Positions 8,752-17,666 are shown, counted from the first letter of the stretch. The stretch: 64,000 bases of DNA from JAUMXJ01 sp041781135 (GCA_041781135.1 JBHAZV010000026.1:62001-126000), one strand, 5' to 3'. A program made the numbers and translations. The notes: generated by a model not told the origin, from the letters alone.

Positions 8752-9773
8752 TGGATTTGAATAGAGTGATTAAGTTTGCAATAAAGTTTGGAATGCTTGC
8801 AATTGTGGGAACGTTTTTTTTGCGGGCAGTTTCGTTTTTCCTACTTGGATTCACGGGCATTTTTTCGGCGATATTCGGGTTTATTTTCAGCGGAGTTATT
8901 TCGATTGTAAGCATATTACTCGGCGTGGTTTTTTTAATAAAAATTTTGAGCAATTCTTCAAGCAGCCGGAATGTTTCTAAAAAGCATCGCAAATCATACG
9001 GAAGTATAGATAAATACTTAAATGAAGGCGAAAAAGGAGAAATCGAGCTCGCGCTGTCCCGTTTTTTCAAAACAAACGACAAACTGATCATCAAATCTGA
9101 AGAATTGTATCTCAGACCGCGCGGCGATAAGTTTCTCGGTCTGGGAGACTTAGTGCTGTGGTACAAGGGAGAAGCTGTCGCTACATTGGAAAACTTGTCG
9201 GGAGAGCACGCGGACAAGAGCACCGAGATTTTGGATTTCATCCGCGGGAAAAAGCCCGTTCAGGTGACGCCTCAGCCGGAAAGCAGCGGGCTTAGCACAA
9301 AAACCAAGGCGCAGAGTTACATAGAGAGACTCGATAAAATCAACGACGGAATCGATGATGTGCCGATTTCGGAGGCGTTAAGCAGGACAACACGTCTGCT
9401 CGGCGGGGTTCACAGTATTGAGCTTAAGTATCCGGATTCGGAAAAGCTTCGCAAACTCTACGATTATTATCTTCCAATCTTAATGTCGATGCTTACAAAG
9501 TTTATGAATCTTGGCGAGAATGCGCCGCTCAGCAGAGACTATATAGAGACAAAATCGCGTCTTACCGAGACGGTGGGTATGATAAATGAAGCGCTTGTGA
9601 GTATTTCGAGCGATTACTACGGCGGTGAGATGATAGATATCACCGCGGACGCAAAGACGCTTCAAAGCATTCTCAAAAAAGACGGAGTAGTGGGAAACAG
9701 TTTCGATATATACGACGATCTGGACAAAGTGGTAGAAGAAGAAAAGGAATTATTGGCAAATGACAATATTTAA
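8751..9773 (+). CDS. XpaC-like membrane protein
   Basis: 340 residues. Two hydrophobic segments fill residues about 10-65, with a cytoplasmic helical region after them. Residues about 185-325 resemble the XpaC family (named for 5-bromo-4-chloroindolyl phosphate hydrolysis): IERLDKINDGIDD, RTTRLLGG..., LRKLYDYYLPILMSMLTKF, TVGMINEALVSI. The biochemical role of XpaC is unknown; it commonly occurs beside telA, as it does here. First gene of a four-gene cluster; its stop overlaps the next gene by 14 bases. No ribosome-binding site precedes the ATG (see the promoter entry). Confidence 0.75.
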   Translation: MDLNRVIKFAIKFGMLAIVGTFFLRAVSFFLLGFTGIFSAIFGFIFSGVISIVSILLGVVFLIKILSNSSSSRNVSKKHRKSYGSIDKYLNEGEKGEIELALSRFFKTNDKLIIKSEELYLRPRGDKFLGLGDLVLWYKGEAVATLENLSGEHADKSTEILDFIRGKKPVQVTPQPESSGLSTKTKAQSYIERLDKINDGIDDVPISEALSRTTRLLGGVHSIELKYPDSEKLRKLYDYYLPILMSMLTKFMNLGENAPLSRDYIETKSRLTETVGMINEALVSISSDYYGGEMIDITADAKTLQSILKKDGVVGNSFDIYDDLDKVVEEEKELLANDNI

Positions 9774-10098
9774 CAAACCGAGATTTATCGGGAGTCATAT
9801 AAATTCAGACTCGCGTTACGAACACTTCGTTAATTATGTTAAGAATTACGAACTTGGCAGCGATGCCGCCGCAATTTATGTTCAGAGCTTCAACAGCCAG
9901 ATAAACAATTACCTGAAAATGGCCGCAGGCTCGCGCAACGACCTGATTGGGCTCGAAGAAAAATTGTCAAAAATTAACAGAAAAACAAACCTAACCGCTG
10001 CGGGATTGATCGCTCAGGAGGATGCGAGAATTTATGTCCTGGAAGCGCTGACATACAGCAGAGAGGCTGTGCTAAGCAGGGTACATATTAATGGCTAA
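9760..10098 (+). CDS. Small unknown protein inside the XpaC-TelA cluster
   Basis: 112 residues, predicted mostly alpha-helical and soluble, with no signal peptide or membrane segment and no recognised motif. It overlaps the xpaC-like gene by 14 bases and the AAA gene by 8 bases, so it is almost certainly translated and coupled to both. The last part (AQEDARIYVLEALTYSREAVL) could form an amphipathic helix. By position it may be an adaptor or subunit of the XpaC/AAA/TelA system; this is inference from gene order only. Confidence 0.7.
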   Translation: MTIFNKPRFIGSHINSDSRYEHFVNYVKNYELGSDAAAIYVQSFNSQINNYLKMAAGSRNDLIGLEEKLSKINRKTNLTAAGLIAQEDARIYVLEALTYSREAVLSRVHING

Positions 10099-12145
10099 GG
10101 ATAAGAACACCCCTATTTCAAAAGAAGAGCTGATGAAGCAGGTGCTCGGCAAGAACAGAGGAATGAACATACATACCAGTTCCTCGGAACTCGAAAGGCT
10201 GCGCGAAAATTCCGAAAAAATTTCGCAGAAGATCCGGGCGGATTTCAGCGAGGTTTCTTCAAATAAAGAGGCAACAGAGCTGCTTGACACACTGCTTGAA
10301 AATCAGCGGACGATGCAGGAAATCTCCGAAGAGGTGGATATCAGCGATCTAAAGGCGCAAATCGCCAAAGATTTTGGCGTCGCTTCTAACCCGGTTTCAG
10401 AACAAGGTTCGGATTTGTCATCCTGCAAGTGGAACGAGATTCTTCCGATAGATATCAAAAGAGTTTCGGAAGATATGCAAAGGGCTGTGGAGCAAGATGT
10501 CATAGGGCAAAGCGGCGCGGTAGCCGATATCATCGAAGGCTTTATGCGCCCATACACACGGGGGAATGGTTCGAGCGCGCTTCGCGGCGTTATTTATGTT
10601 TATGGAGCGCGGGGTTCAGGCAGGCATTTGCTGGTGGAAAAGGCAATCGAAGCTGCAAACGGCAGGCTGGCGTCCGGTATCGGGGTTTTCAGACTCGATA
10701 TGGCGGATTATCAGGAAAATTCAAGCGAGGGTGTTTTTGTACAGGATGTATTTTCTGCACTTTACGGAGAAAGCCATATTATTGTTGTGGAAAACTTTGA
10801 AAGAGCGCATATAAATATAAACGGCATGCTTGGAGAATTGATAAAAAAAGGTTTTTTCAAGCTGAATAAGCGTTATGTCCAAAAAAACGGCTTGCTCCAG
10901 GAGTCCGAAAAAACGTTGAGCCGCAGCCATATCAGCGAATTTCACGGAAATGACAAATTGCTGATTTTTATTTCTGAAAAAAAGAAACAGGCGCTGATCG
11001 ATGTCTACGGAAGAGATGTGGCGGAGAGTGTTTTGGATATCGTTGCGACGACTGCATTTGATGAACAATCACTGCGGGCAGTGGCGGAAAAATTGCTTTC
11101 GGATATGAAGGTCAGCCTTGAAAGCGTCAGCAGAGCAAAGGTAAAAATAGCGGACGGCGTCTGCGATGCGCTCGTTGATATGTACGACTCGTTTAATGGA
11201 GTCCATAGCTTTATAGGCGCTCTGAGCGCAATAAAGACAAAGTTTTTTGATAATTCCGTCGCGCGGATCGGTCAGGATTCAGAGATTTTGTACGACGGCG
11301 TTTTTGCGATACAGTATGTGGGCGGCGACAGAATCGATATAGTGAGTTCTGCCGGCGAGATAGACGCGATAAAGGCAGAGATTTCTGAAATCGTCGGGCT
11401 TGATGAGGTTAAGGAATATCTTTATTCTTTGGAAAATCTTGTAAAAGCCGGCGCTGTGAGGCGCAGGATGGGTCTTAAATCTGATGCTGTGACCAGACAT
11501 ATGATTTTTACGGGCAATCCCGGCACAGGAAAGACCACTATAGCGCGGCTTGTTGCAAAGCTGATGAAAGCGATAGGCGCTCTCGAACAGGGTCACCTGG
11601 TTGAGGTTACAAGAGCCGATCTTGTCGGAAGATATGTGGGTCATACTGCGCCGCTTACGATGAATGTGATAAAAAGCGCGCTCGGCGGCGTACTTTTTAT
11701 AGATGAGGCATATTCCCTGTACAGAGGGCGGGACGACTCCTTTGGACTGGAGGCGATCGACGCTCTTGTAAAAGGTATGGAGGATAACCGCGACAATTTA
11801 ATGGTTATTCTGGCGGGGTATTCTGATGAAATGGAGGTTTTTCTTACATCAAATTCCGGTCTCAGGTCGCGCTTCCCGAAAAGCGTGCATTTTGACGATT
11901 ACAGCGAGGAAGAGCTGCTGAAGATTGCGATCTCGATCGCAAGGCACAAGGACTATATAATTGATGGTGCGGTTTTAGAACCTCTCAAAAAATTTTTAGG
12001 CGCAAAAAATAAAGATGAACGTTCAAACGGAAGACTTGCGCGAAATGTAGTGGAAGCTGCTATAATAAAACAGTCAGGCAGGGTTTTCGGCGGTGATGAA
12101 GCGGCGATGAAGACGCTTGTGCTCGAAGATTTTGACCTGCAATAA
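10091..12145 (+). CDS. Double-AAA ATPase with degenerate Clp-like and intact CbxX/SpoVK-like modules
   Basis: 684 residues. An N-terminal helical region (1-125) is followed by a Clp-like AAA module (about 130-330: EQDVIGQSGAV, IYVYGARGSGRH). Its Walker A has Arg-His where Lys-Thr is expected, and its Walker B-like segment is VVENFERA, so it probably cannot hydrolyse ATP. The second module (about 425-684) is CbxX/CfxQ/SpoVK-like and intact: GNPGTGKTT, GGVLFIDEAYSL, LAGYSDEM, and arginines in SGLRSRFP. Such ATPases remodel protein complexes. It lies between XpaC and TelA genes with overlapping reading frames upstream, suggesting a membrane-associated machine. No protease domain is present. Confidence 0.8.
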   Translation: MAKDKNTPISKEELMKQVLGKNRGMNIHTSSSELERLRENSEKISQKIRADFSEVSSNKEATELLDTLLENQRTMQEISEEVDISDLKAQIAKDFGVASNPVSEQGSDLSSCKWNEILPIDIKRVSEDMQRAVEQDVIGQSGAVADIIEGFMRPYTRGNGSSALRGVIYVYGARGSGRHLLVEKAIEAANGRLASGIGVFRLDMADYQENSSEGVFVQDVFSALYGESHIIVVENFERAHININGMLGELIKKGFFKLNKRYVQKNGLLQESEKTLSRSHISEFHGNDKLLIFISEKKKQALIDVYGRDVAESVLDIVATTAFDEQSLRAVAEKLLSDMKVSLESVSRAKVKIADGVCDALVDMYDSFNGVHSFIGALSAIKTKFFDNSVARIGQDSEILYDGVFAIQYVGGDRIDIVSSAGEIDAIKAEISEIVGLDEVKEYLYSLENLVKAGAVRRRMGLKSDAVTRHMIFTGNPGTGKTTIARLVAKLMKAIGALEQGHLVEVTRADLVGRYVGHTAPLTMNVIKSALGGVLFIDEAYSLYRGRDDSFGLEAIDALVKGMEDNRDNLMVILAGYSDEMEVFLTSNSGLRSRFPKSVHFDDYSEEELLKIAISIARHKDYIIDGAVLEPLKKFLGAKNKDERSNGRLARNVVEAAIIKQSGRVFGGDEAAMKTLVLEDFDLQ

Positions 12146-12161
12146 ACAATAGGAGGATGAG

Positions 12162-13283
12162 TTGGAAGAAAAAAATACTATTACCCTTACGCTCGGAGAA
12201 GAGAAACCGGTGGAGGAGGCGCAGGCGCCGCCAAAGGAGAAACTTGATATCGACGAATCTAAGCTGACGGACGCCGAGAAAAAGGCTGTTGAGGATTTTT
12301 CAAAGAAGATAGATATCACCTCTTCCGAGCTCGTCCTGCAGTACGGGGCGCAGGCGCAGCAGAAGATAGCGAGCTTCAGCGATACCGCGCTGCAAAATGT
12401 CAAGGCAAAGGATATGGGCGAGGTCGGCGATATGATGGCGAATCTTGTCGGGGAGCTAAAGAATTTCGATCAGGGCGAAGAGGAAAAGAAAGGATTATTT
12501 GGTTTTTTGAAAAAACAGGGAAATAAGCTCTCTGTTTTGAAGGCAAAATACGACTCGGTCGAAGCAAATGTTGACAAAATCGTAAAAAACCTTGAGAATC
12601 ATCAGATTATTTTGTTAAAAGACGTTGCTTTGCTCGACGAATTATACGAAAAAAATCTTGAGCATTACAAAGAACTCACTATGTACATACTTGCAGGTCA
12701 AATGAAGCTGAAAAATGTGCGCGAAAACGAACTGCCGAAGCTGATGGCAGAAGCGGAAAAGAGCGGACTTCCCGAAGATGCGCAAAAGGTAAACGACCTC
12801 AATAACGCAATCGTCAGATTTGAAAAAAAGCTGCATGACCTCGAGCTGACGCGAATGATTTCCCTACAGATGGCTCCGCAGATTCGACTGGTTCAAAATA
12901 ACGACACCATGATGACCGAAAAAATCCAGTCGACTCTTGTAAATACCATACCGCTATGGAAAGCGCAGATGCTTATAGCGATTGGATTAAATCATTCGGA
13001 AAGCGCTATGAAGGCGCAGCGCGAAACATCGGAATACACCAATGCAATGTTAAAAAGCAATGCCGAAAAGCTCAAAATGGCAACCGTTGAAACTGCAAAG
13101 GAATCCGAGCGAGGCATTGTCGATATGGAAACGCTTGCGGCGACAAACAGGATGCTTATAGAAACACTTGACGAGGTCGCGAATATTCAGACAGAAGGCA
13201 AGGCAAGAAGAGAAGCTGCAAGGCGAGAACTCGAAAAAGCCGAGGAAGAACTTTCAAAGAAGCTTGTAGAAATCAGAAAATAA
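12162..13283 (+). CDS. TelA-family toxic anion resistance protein
   Basis: 373 residues, largely alpha-helical, matching the TelA family (named from tellurite resistance): an acidic/Glu-rich N-terminus, then FSKKIDITSSELVLQYGAQAQQKI near residue 45, and a C-terminal coiled region ending in repeated REAARRELEKAEEEL. The TTG start at 12162 follows AGGAGGATGA. TelA-type proteins are linked to envelope stress and resistance to toxic compounds, but the mechanism is unknown. It completes the xpaC-like cluster; no TerD-type gene is nearby. fabG follows 18 bases later and may be co-transcribed. Confidence 0.85.
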   Translation: MEEKNTITLTLGEEKPVEEAQAPPKEKLDIDESKLTDAEKKAVEDFSKKIDITSSELVLQYGAQAQQKIASFSDTALQNVKAKDMGEVGDMMANLVGELKNFDQGEEEKKGLFGFLKKQGNKLSVLKAKYDSVEANVDKIVKNLENHQIILLKDVALLDELYEKNLEHYKELTMYILAGQMKLKNVRENELPKLMAEAEKSGLPEDAQKVNDLNNAIVRFEKKLHDLELTRMISLQMAPQIRLVQNNDTMMTEKIQSTLVNTIPLWKAQMLIAIGLNHSESAMKAQRETSEYTNAMLKSNAEKLKMATVETAKESERGIVDMETLAATNRMLIETLDEVANIQTEGKARREAARRELEKAEEELSKKLVEIRK

Positions 13284-13301
13284 TTTTAAAACGGAGGTAC
13301 T

Positions 13302-14027
13302 ATGAGATTATCAGGAAAAATTGCAATCGTCACGGGCGGTTCAAGAGGGATTGGAAAGGCTATATGCGAAAAATTTGCCGCAGAGGGTGCAAAGATGGTT
13401 ATTGCGACAGCATCTACATCTGTTCCGAAATTTGAGCAGGCAAATATCGTCGGATACCAGGTCAATGCAACTGACAGAAAATCCGTTGAGGATTTTGTAA
13501 AAGATGTTTATGAAAAGTACGGCACTATTGACATTCTTGTAAATAATGCCGGAATTACGCGCGACGGACTTATAAACAAAATGACCGACGAAATGTGGGA
13601 TGAAGTAATCAACGTAAACCTCAAGGGAGTTTATATGCTGACTCAGCTTGTTGCACCAATAATGATGGAGAAGGGCAAGGGCAGCATTATTAACGTATCC
13701 TCAGTTGTAGGCGAATACGGTAATGTCGGCCAGACAAATTACGCGGCGACAAAAGCGGGCGTAATAGGCATGATGAAGAGCTGGGCAAAAGAATTTTCGA
13801 GAAAGGGCGCAGCTGTGCGAGTTAACAGCATAGCTCCGGGCTTTATCAATACCGATATGATGAAGACCGTTCCTGACAAGGTACTCGACCCTATCAGAGA
13901 AAAGACAATGCTCGGCAGACTTGGCGAACCGGAAGAGATCGCAGACGCAGCATTGTTCCTTGCAAGCGATGAATCTTCTTTTATCACGGGTCATAATCTA
14001 TCTGTAAACGGTGGTCTCAGACTTTAG
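13302..14027 (+). CDS. fabG: 3-oxoacyl-ACP reductase / acetoacetyl-CoA reductase (FabG-like SDR)
   Basis: 241 residues, full-length short-chain dehydrogenase. Cofactor motif TGGSRGIGKA near residue 10, NNAG near residue 80, catalytic Ser in NVSSVVG and Tyr/Lys in YAATK. C-terminal SSFITGHNLSVNGG is typical of FabG. FabG reduces 3-oxoacyl-ACP with NADPH. Because a thiolase gene follows 42 bases later and no other fatty-acid synthesis gene is near, it may instead act on acetoacetyl-CoA to form 3-hydroxybutyryl-CoA; sequence alone does not decide. Preceded by ACGGAGGTAC. Confidence 0.88.
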   Translation: MRLSGKIAIVTGGSRGIGKAICEKFAAEGAKMVIATASTSVPKFEQANIVGYQVNATDRKSVEDFVKDVYEKYGTIDILVNNAGITRDGLINKMTDEMWDEVINVNLKGVYMLTQLVAPIMMEKGKGSIINVSSVVGEYGNVGQTNYAATKAGVIGMMKSWAKEFSRKGAAVRVNSIAPGFINTDMMKTVPDKVLDPIREKTMLGRLGEPEEIADAALFLASDESSFITGHNLSVNGGLRL

Positions 14028-14069
14028 CAGACTTTCCATTTGCAGTCAATTTTAAGGAGGAATAGCAAT

Positions 14070-15245
14070 ATGAGGAATGTAGTAATCGCTTCGGCGGCGA
14101 GAACGCCAATCGGTTCATATGGAGGAGCGCTCGCTTCGTTGAGCGCTGTGGAACTCGGAATTATCGCTGCCAAAGAAGCAATTAAAAGAGCTGGAATAGA
14201 GCCAAAGGACGTCGAGGATGTTCTTATAGGAGGAGTCCTCACAGGAGCTCAGGGACAGGGCATAGCAAGGCAGATTTCCATAGGAGCGGGCGTACCTGTT
14301 GAAGTGCCTGCAATGACGCTAAATATCATCTGCGGTTCGGGTCTTAGGGCTGTCAGCAACAGTGCGCAGCAGATCGCTCTCGGCGATGCGGATATTATAC
14401 TTTGTGGCGGAACCGAGAGTATGTCAAATGCGGTGCATGCGCTCGCAGGGCTCAGATTTGGCACAAAAATGGGCAATGGCACTCTTATAGACACTATGAT
14501 AAACGACGGTCTTACAGATGCATTCAACAAGTATCACATGGGTATAACTGCCGAGAATATCGCAGAAAAATGGAATATTACCAGAGAAATGCAGGATGAA
14601 TTTGCAGTTGCAAGCCAAAATAAGGCTGAAGAAGCTCAGAAAGCCGGCAAATTTGACGAGGAGATCGTTCCGGTTGTAATTCAGGGCAAAAAGGGCGACA
14701 CTGTAATAGATAAGGACGAATACATCAAGTACGGAACTACCTTGGACAAGGTCGAAAAGCTTCGCCCTGCGTTTAAAAAGGATGGAACTGTTACCGCGGC
14801 AAATGCCTCCGGGCTTAACGATGGCGCTGCAATGCTCGTGCTTATGAGCGAAGAAAAGGCAAAGGCGCTTGGGGTAACTCCGCTCGCTACGATAAAGGCG
14901 TATGCTACAAAGGGTGTCGATCCTTCGATAATGGGGTATGGTCCTGTTCCTGCTACAAAGGCTGCTCTTGAAAAGGCAGGCTGGACAGTGGCGGATCTCG
15001 ATCTCGTAGAGGCGAACGAGGCCTTTGCGGCTCAGTCGATAGCTGTTGTAAACGACCTCGGGCTCAATAAAGATATTGTGAATGTAAACGGCGGAGCAAT
15101 TGCGCTCGGTCACCCTATCGGATGCAGCGGCGCAAGGATTCTCACTACTCTTGTGTACGAAATGAAGCGCAGGGGCGCCAAAAAAGGACTTGCAACACTG
15201 TGCATCGGCGGCGGTATGGGAACGTCGGTACTTGTTGAAAGATAG
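14070..15245 (+). CDS. thl: Acetyl-CoA C-acetyltransferase (thiolase)
   Basis: 391 residues from the ATG at 14070, which follows TTAAGGAGGAATAGCA; an in-frame upstream ATG at 14040 has no such site. Motifs: nucleophilic Cys in NIICGSGLRAV near residue 88, then NGGAIALGHPIGCSGARI and the C-terminal CIGGGMG with the second catalytic Cys. The enzyme condenses two acetyl-CoA to acetoacetyl-CoA (or the reverse). With the adjacent reductase it could supply the first two steps toward 3-hydroxybutyryl-CoA and butyrate; crotonase and butyryl-CoA dehydrogenase genes are not in the window. Confidence 0.93.
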   Translation: MRNVVIASAARTPIGSYGGALASLSAVELGIIAAKEAIKRAGIEPKDVEDVLIGGVLTGAQGQGIARQISIGAGVPVEVPAMTLNIICGSGLRAVSNSAQQIALGDADIILCGGTESMSNAVHALAGLRFGTKMGNGTLIDTMINDGLTDAFNKYHMGITAENIAEKWNITREMQDEFAVASQNKAEEAQKAGKFDEEIVPVVIQGKKGDTVIDKDEYIKYGTTLDKVEKLRPAFKKDGTVTAANASGLNDGAAMLVLMSEEKAKALGVTPLATIKAYATKGVDPSIMGYGPVPATKAALEKAGWTVADLDLVEANEAFAAQSIAVVNDLGLNKDIVNVNGGAIALGHPIGCSGARILTTLVYEMKRRGAKKGLATLCIGGGMGTSVLVER

Positions 15246-15317
15246 CGTTTGCAGGATAAATCGCTTAATTTTCAATAAAGCAGGCAGAGATTAGTTAAAA
15301 TAATTTAACAAAAAACA

Positions 15318-15365
15318 AGGGGCAGACTCTCTTGATGACATCAAAGGAGTTTGCCTCTTATTTTT
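15318..15365 (+). terminator. Rho-independent terminator after thiolase
   Basis: Arms 15318-15330 and 15346-15358 pair over 13 bases with three G-T wobbles, loop of 15, followed by TATTTTT. It ends the reductase-thiolase transcript, and its T-run abuts the promoter of the ABC-F gene. Confidence 0.8.
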
Positions 15366-15376
15366 GCGATGTTTTG

Positions 15377-15392
15377 TGATAGAATCGCACTA
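15377..15392 (+). promoter_or_regulatory. Extended -10 promoter giving a probable leaderless ABC-F transcript
   Basis: TGATAGAAT (15377-15385), six bases, then ATG at 15392. The predicted transcription start coincides with the start codon, and no Shine-Dalgarno sequence is present. Same arrangement as at 8751 and 31127. Confidence 0.55.
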
Positions 15393-16948
15393 TGAGTATA
15401 CTTACAGTAAAAAATTTGTCGCACGGTTTTGGAGATCGAGCGATTTTTGAGGATGTTTCGTTTCGTCTGTTAAAGGGCGAGCATATTGGGCTTATTGGCG
15501 CAAACGGCGAAGGCAAGTCTACCTTTATGAATATAATCACCGGTAAATTGGAGCCTGACGCGGGTGAAATAGAGTGGTCTAAAAGAGTTAGGGTCGGTTA
15601 TCTCGACCAGCACTCGAGCGTGGAAAAGGGCAAAAGCATTATCGAGGTGCTTATGTCGGCATTTCAGCATCTTCATGACCTTGAAGCCGAGATGAATCAG
15701 ATGTATGTCGATATGGCGGATGCGGGTGATTCAGAGATGTCGGCGCTTATGGAGGAAGTGGGCACCATTCAGGATATACTCGACCATCACGATTTTTACA
15801 ATCTTGAAACACGTGCAAGCGAGGTGGCAAGAGGACTTGGTCTGCACGAATTCGGCTTGGATACAGCGGTAAGTTCTCTTAGCGGCGGGCAGAAGACAAA
15901 GGTGCTTTTAGGCAAGCTGCTGCTTGAAAAACCCGATATTTTGCTGTTAGACGAGCCTACAAACTTTTTGGATTACGAGCATATCGAATGGCTGAAAAAA
16001 TACCTCAGCGAATACGAGGATGCGTTTATTCTGATTTCTCATGATGTTCCATTCTTAAATTCCGTAGTAAATCTAATCTACCATATGGACGCCCGAAAAC
16101 TGAATCGTTATGTCGGAGATTATGACGATTTTTTAAGAATTAGCGAGGCGAAAAAGAAGCAGGTCGAAGCTGCGTACAAACAGCAGCAACAGGAAATTGC
16201 CGCGCTCGAGGACTTTGTCCAGCGAAATAAGGCGCGCGTCGCAACCCGCAACATGGCTATGTCAAGGCAGAAAAAGCTTGATAAAATGGAGCGAATAGAA
16301 TTGGTGCGGGAAAAGCCGAAGCCTGTTTTTAATTTTAAGATGGCGAAAACATCCGGAAAGATGGTATTTGAAACTAAAGACCTTGTAATCGGTTATGATG
16401 AGCCTTTGTCTAAGCCGATAAATTTAAGGCTTGAACGCGGTCAGAAGGTTGCGATAACAGGCGCGAACGGCGTGGGCAAGACAACGCTTCTGCGGTCGCT
16501 GCTCGGTGAAATAAAGCCGGTTTCCGGCAGCGCCGCCCTCGGAGATATGCTTGAAATAGGCTATTTTGAGCAGGAGGTCGCCGAGGCGAATTATAATACT
16601 GCAATAGAGGATTACTGGCAGGATTTTCCGTCGCTTAATCAGGCGGAGGTTCGCGCGGCACTGGCAAAAGCCGGGCTTACAACTCAGCATATCGAAAGCA
16701 AGGTTGTGGTGCTCAGCGGCGGAGAGCAGGCAAAAATACGGCTTGCGAAATTGATGGGAAAGAACACAAATTTTTTGGTGTTGGACGAGCCGACAAATCA
16801 TCTTGACGTCGACGCCAAGGCGGAGCTTGCACGGGCGCTCAAAGAATACAGAGGCACGATTCTGCTGATTTCACACGAACCGGACTTTTATCGTGATATT
16901 GTAACGGATATCTGGAATCTTGAGCAATGGACTACAAAACTTATATAA
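15392..16948 (+). CDS. ABC-F family ATPase
   Basis: 518 residues with two ABC ATPase domains and no membrane segments. First domain: GANGEGKST near residue 36, SLSGGQKTK, LLLDEPTNFLD. Interdomain linker about 245-315 is charged and helical. Second domain: GANGVGKTT near residue 355, LSGGEQAKIR, LVLDEPTNHLD. ABC-F proteins act on the ribosome, either as translation factors or as antibiotic-resistance proteins. Length and linker resemble the YkpA/YbiT group more than the resistance groups, but this is not certain. It overlaps the convergent flavoprotein gene by 8 bases. Confidence 0.9.
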   Translation: MSILTVKNLSHGFGDRAIFEDVSFRLLKGEHIGLIGANGEGKSTFMNIITGKLEPDAGEIEWSKRVRVGYLDQHSSVEKGKSIIEVLMSAFQHLHDLEAEMNQMYVDMADAGDSEMSALMEEVGTIQDILDHHDFYNLETRASEVARGLGLHEFGLDTAVSSLSGGQKTKVLLGKLLLEKPDILLLDEPTNFLDYEHIEWLKKYLSEYEDAFILISHDVPFLNSVVNLIYHMDARKLNRYVGDYDDFLRISEAKKKQVEAAYKQQQQEIAALEDFVQRNKARVATRNMAMSRQKKLDKMERIELVREKPKPVFNFKMAKTSGKMVFETKDLVIGYDEPLSKPINLRLERGQKVAITGANGVGKTTLLRSLLGEIKPVSGSAALGDMLEIGYFEQEVAEANYNTAIEDYWQDFPSLNQAEVRAALAKAGLTTQHIESKVVVLSGGEQAKIRLAKLMGKNTNFLVLDEPTNHLDVDAKAELARALKEYRGTILLISHEPDFYRDIVTDIWNLEQWTTKLI

Positions 16949-17522
16949 ATTCACATAGAGAAACCGCAAATTCCCTTGCGCGCTGCGCTTTATCCTGATC
17001 CATAAAGGGCGCGTTATACCCCAAGTGCCTTTCTGCCAGCATTCCGGCATATCTTAATCGGGAGTGCTTGCAGTATCTTTTTATGCCTTCTTCAAATAAA
17101 TCGGCGCCTCTGTCGGGTCTGTAGCCGCATGTTGTTATGATTGCCGCAGTTTTTCCTTCCCATAGCGACGGACCGGCGACATCTCCGTAAAATTTGTTCA
17201 TTCCATAGACGAGCCGGTCGAGAGCTGCCTTCATGGGAGGAGTGCAGTACCACGAATAAATAGGTGAAGAGAGAATGATTAATTCTCCGCGCATAATCGA
17301 ATCGAATACCGGCTGCATATCGTCGGCGAGAGAGCAGCCGAATACGCTATGATCCTTTTGGCAGCAGCGGCAGGCGGTGCATGGTTTTATATTCATGTTG
17401 TAAAGATTGAACAGTTCGCAGTCTATTCCGTTGGCAGTGAGTTCGGAGATAGCCACTTTTGTCAATGTGTTTGTGTTTCCGCTGCTCCGCGGGCTGCCGA
17501 GCAGGATTGTCGCTTTTTTCAT
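16941..17522 (-). CDS. NADPH-dependent FMN reductase / flavodoxin-fold protein
   Basis: 193 residues from the start at 17522 (- strand), which follows GGGGGTAAA; a longer frame to 17558 has no such site. The N-terminus KKATILLGSPRSSGNTNTL is the FMN phosphate-binding loop of flavodoxin-like reductases, and CTACRCCQKDHSVFGC near residue 48 is a Cys-rich segment as in iron-sulfur flavoproteins. SSPIYSWYCTPPMKAALDR is the usual second flavin segment. Likely a cytoplasmic FMN-dependent reductase of unknown substrate. It is one of few - strand genes here. Confidence 0.8.
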   Translation of the reverse strand: MKKATILLGSPRSSGNTNTLTKVAISELTANGIDCELFNLYNMNIKPCTACRCCQKDHSVFGCSLADDMQPVFDSIMRGELIILSSPIYSWYCTPPMKAALDRLVYGMNKFYGDVAGPSLWEGKTAAIITTCGYRPDRGADLFEEGIKRYCKHSRLRYAGMLAERHLGYNAPFMDQDKAQRAREFAVSLCEFI

Positions 17523-17557
17523 TTTACCCCCGAAAATTATATCACGCGCGCACATCA

Positions 17558-17613
17558 TATGATAAAGTCTAAATCTTATGATAAAATCTAAATCTTATGA
17601 TAAAATCTAAATA
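17558..17613. repeat. Three tandem copies of a 19-base repeat
   Basis: Unit tatgataaaatctaaatct at 17558-17576 (one mismatch), 17577-17595 and 17596-17613 (last copy one base short with a changed end). Each unit contains TGATAAAAT or TGATAAAGT, which looks like an extended -10 element on the + strand. The array lies between divergent genes, just upstream of the radical SAM gene. Confidence 0.9.
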
Positions 17614-17624
17614 TAAGGTAAACG

Positions 17625-17666
17625 ATGAAATATTTTAGCGTAAACAGCGGTGGGAGACTGCTTTGA
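17625..17666 (+). CDS. Possible 13-residue leader peptide ahead of the radical SAM gene
   Basis: A tiny open frame, MKYFSVNSGGRLL, starts at ATG 17625 behind ATAAGGTAAAC and stops at TGA 17664-17666. The stop overlaps the TTG start (17663) of the downstream gene. This geometry would allow translational coupling. It could equally be chance; there is no other evidence that it is translated. Confidence 0.25.
   Translation: MKYFSVNSGGRLL

Noticed and set aside
17558..17613. Possible CRISPR array
   Set aside because: Units are directly contiguous with no spacers and there are no cas genes; it is a simple tandem repeat.
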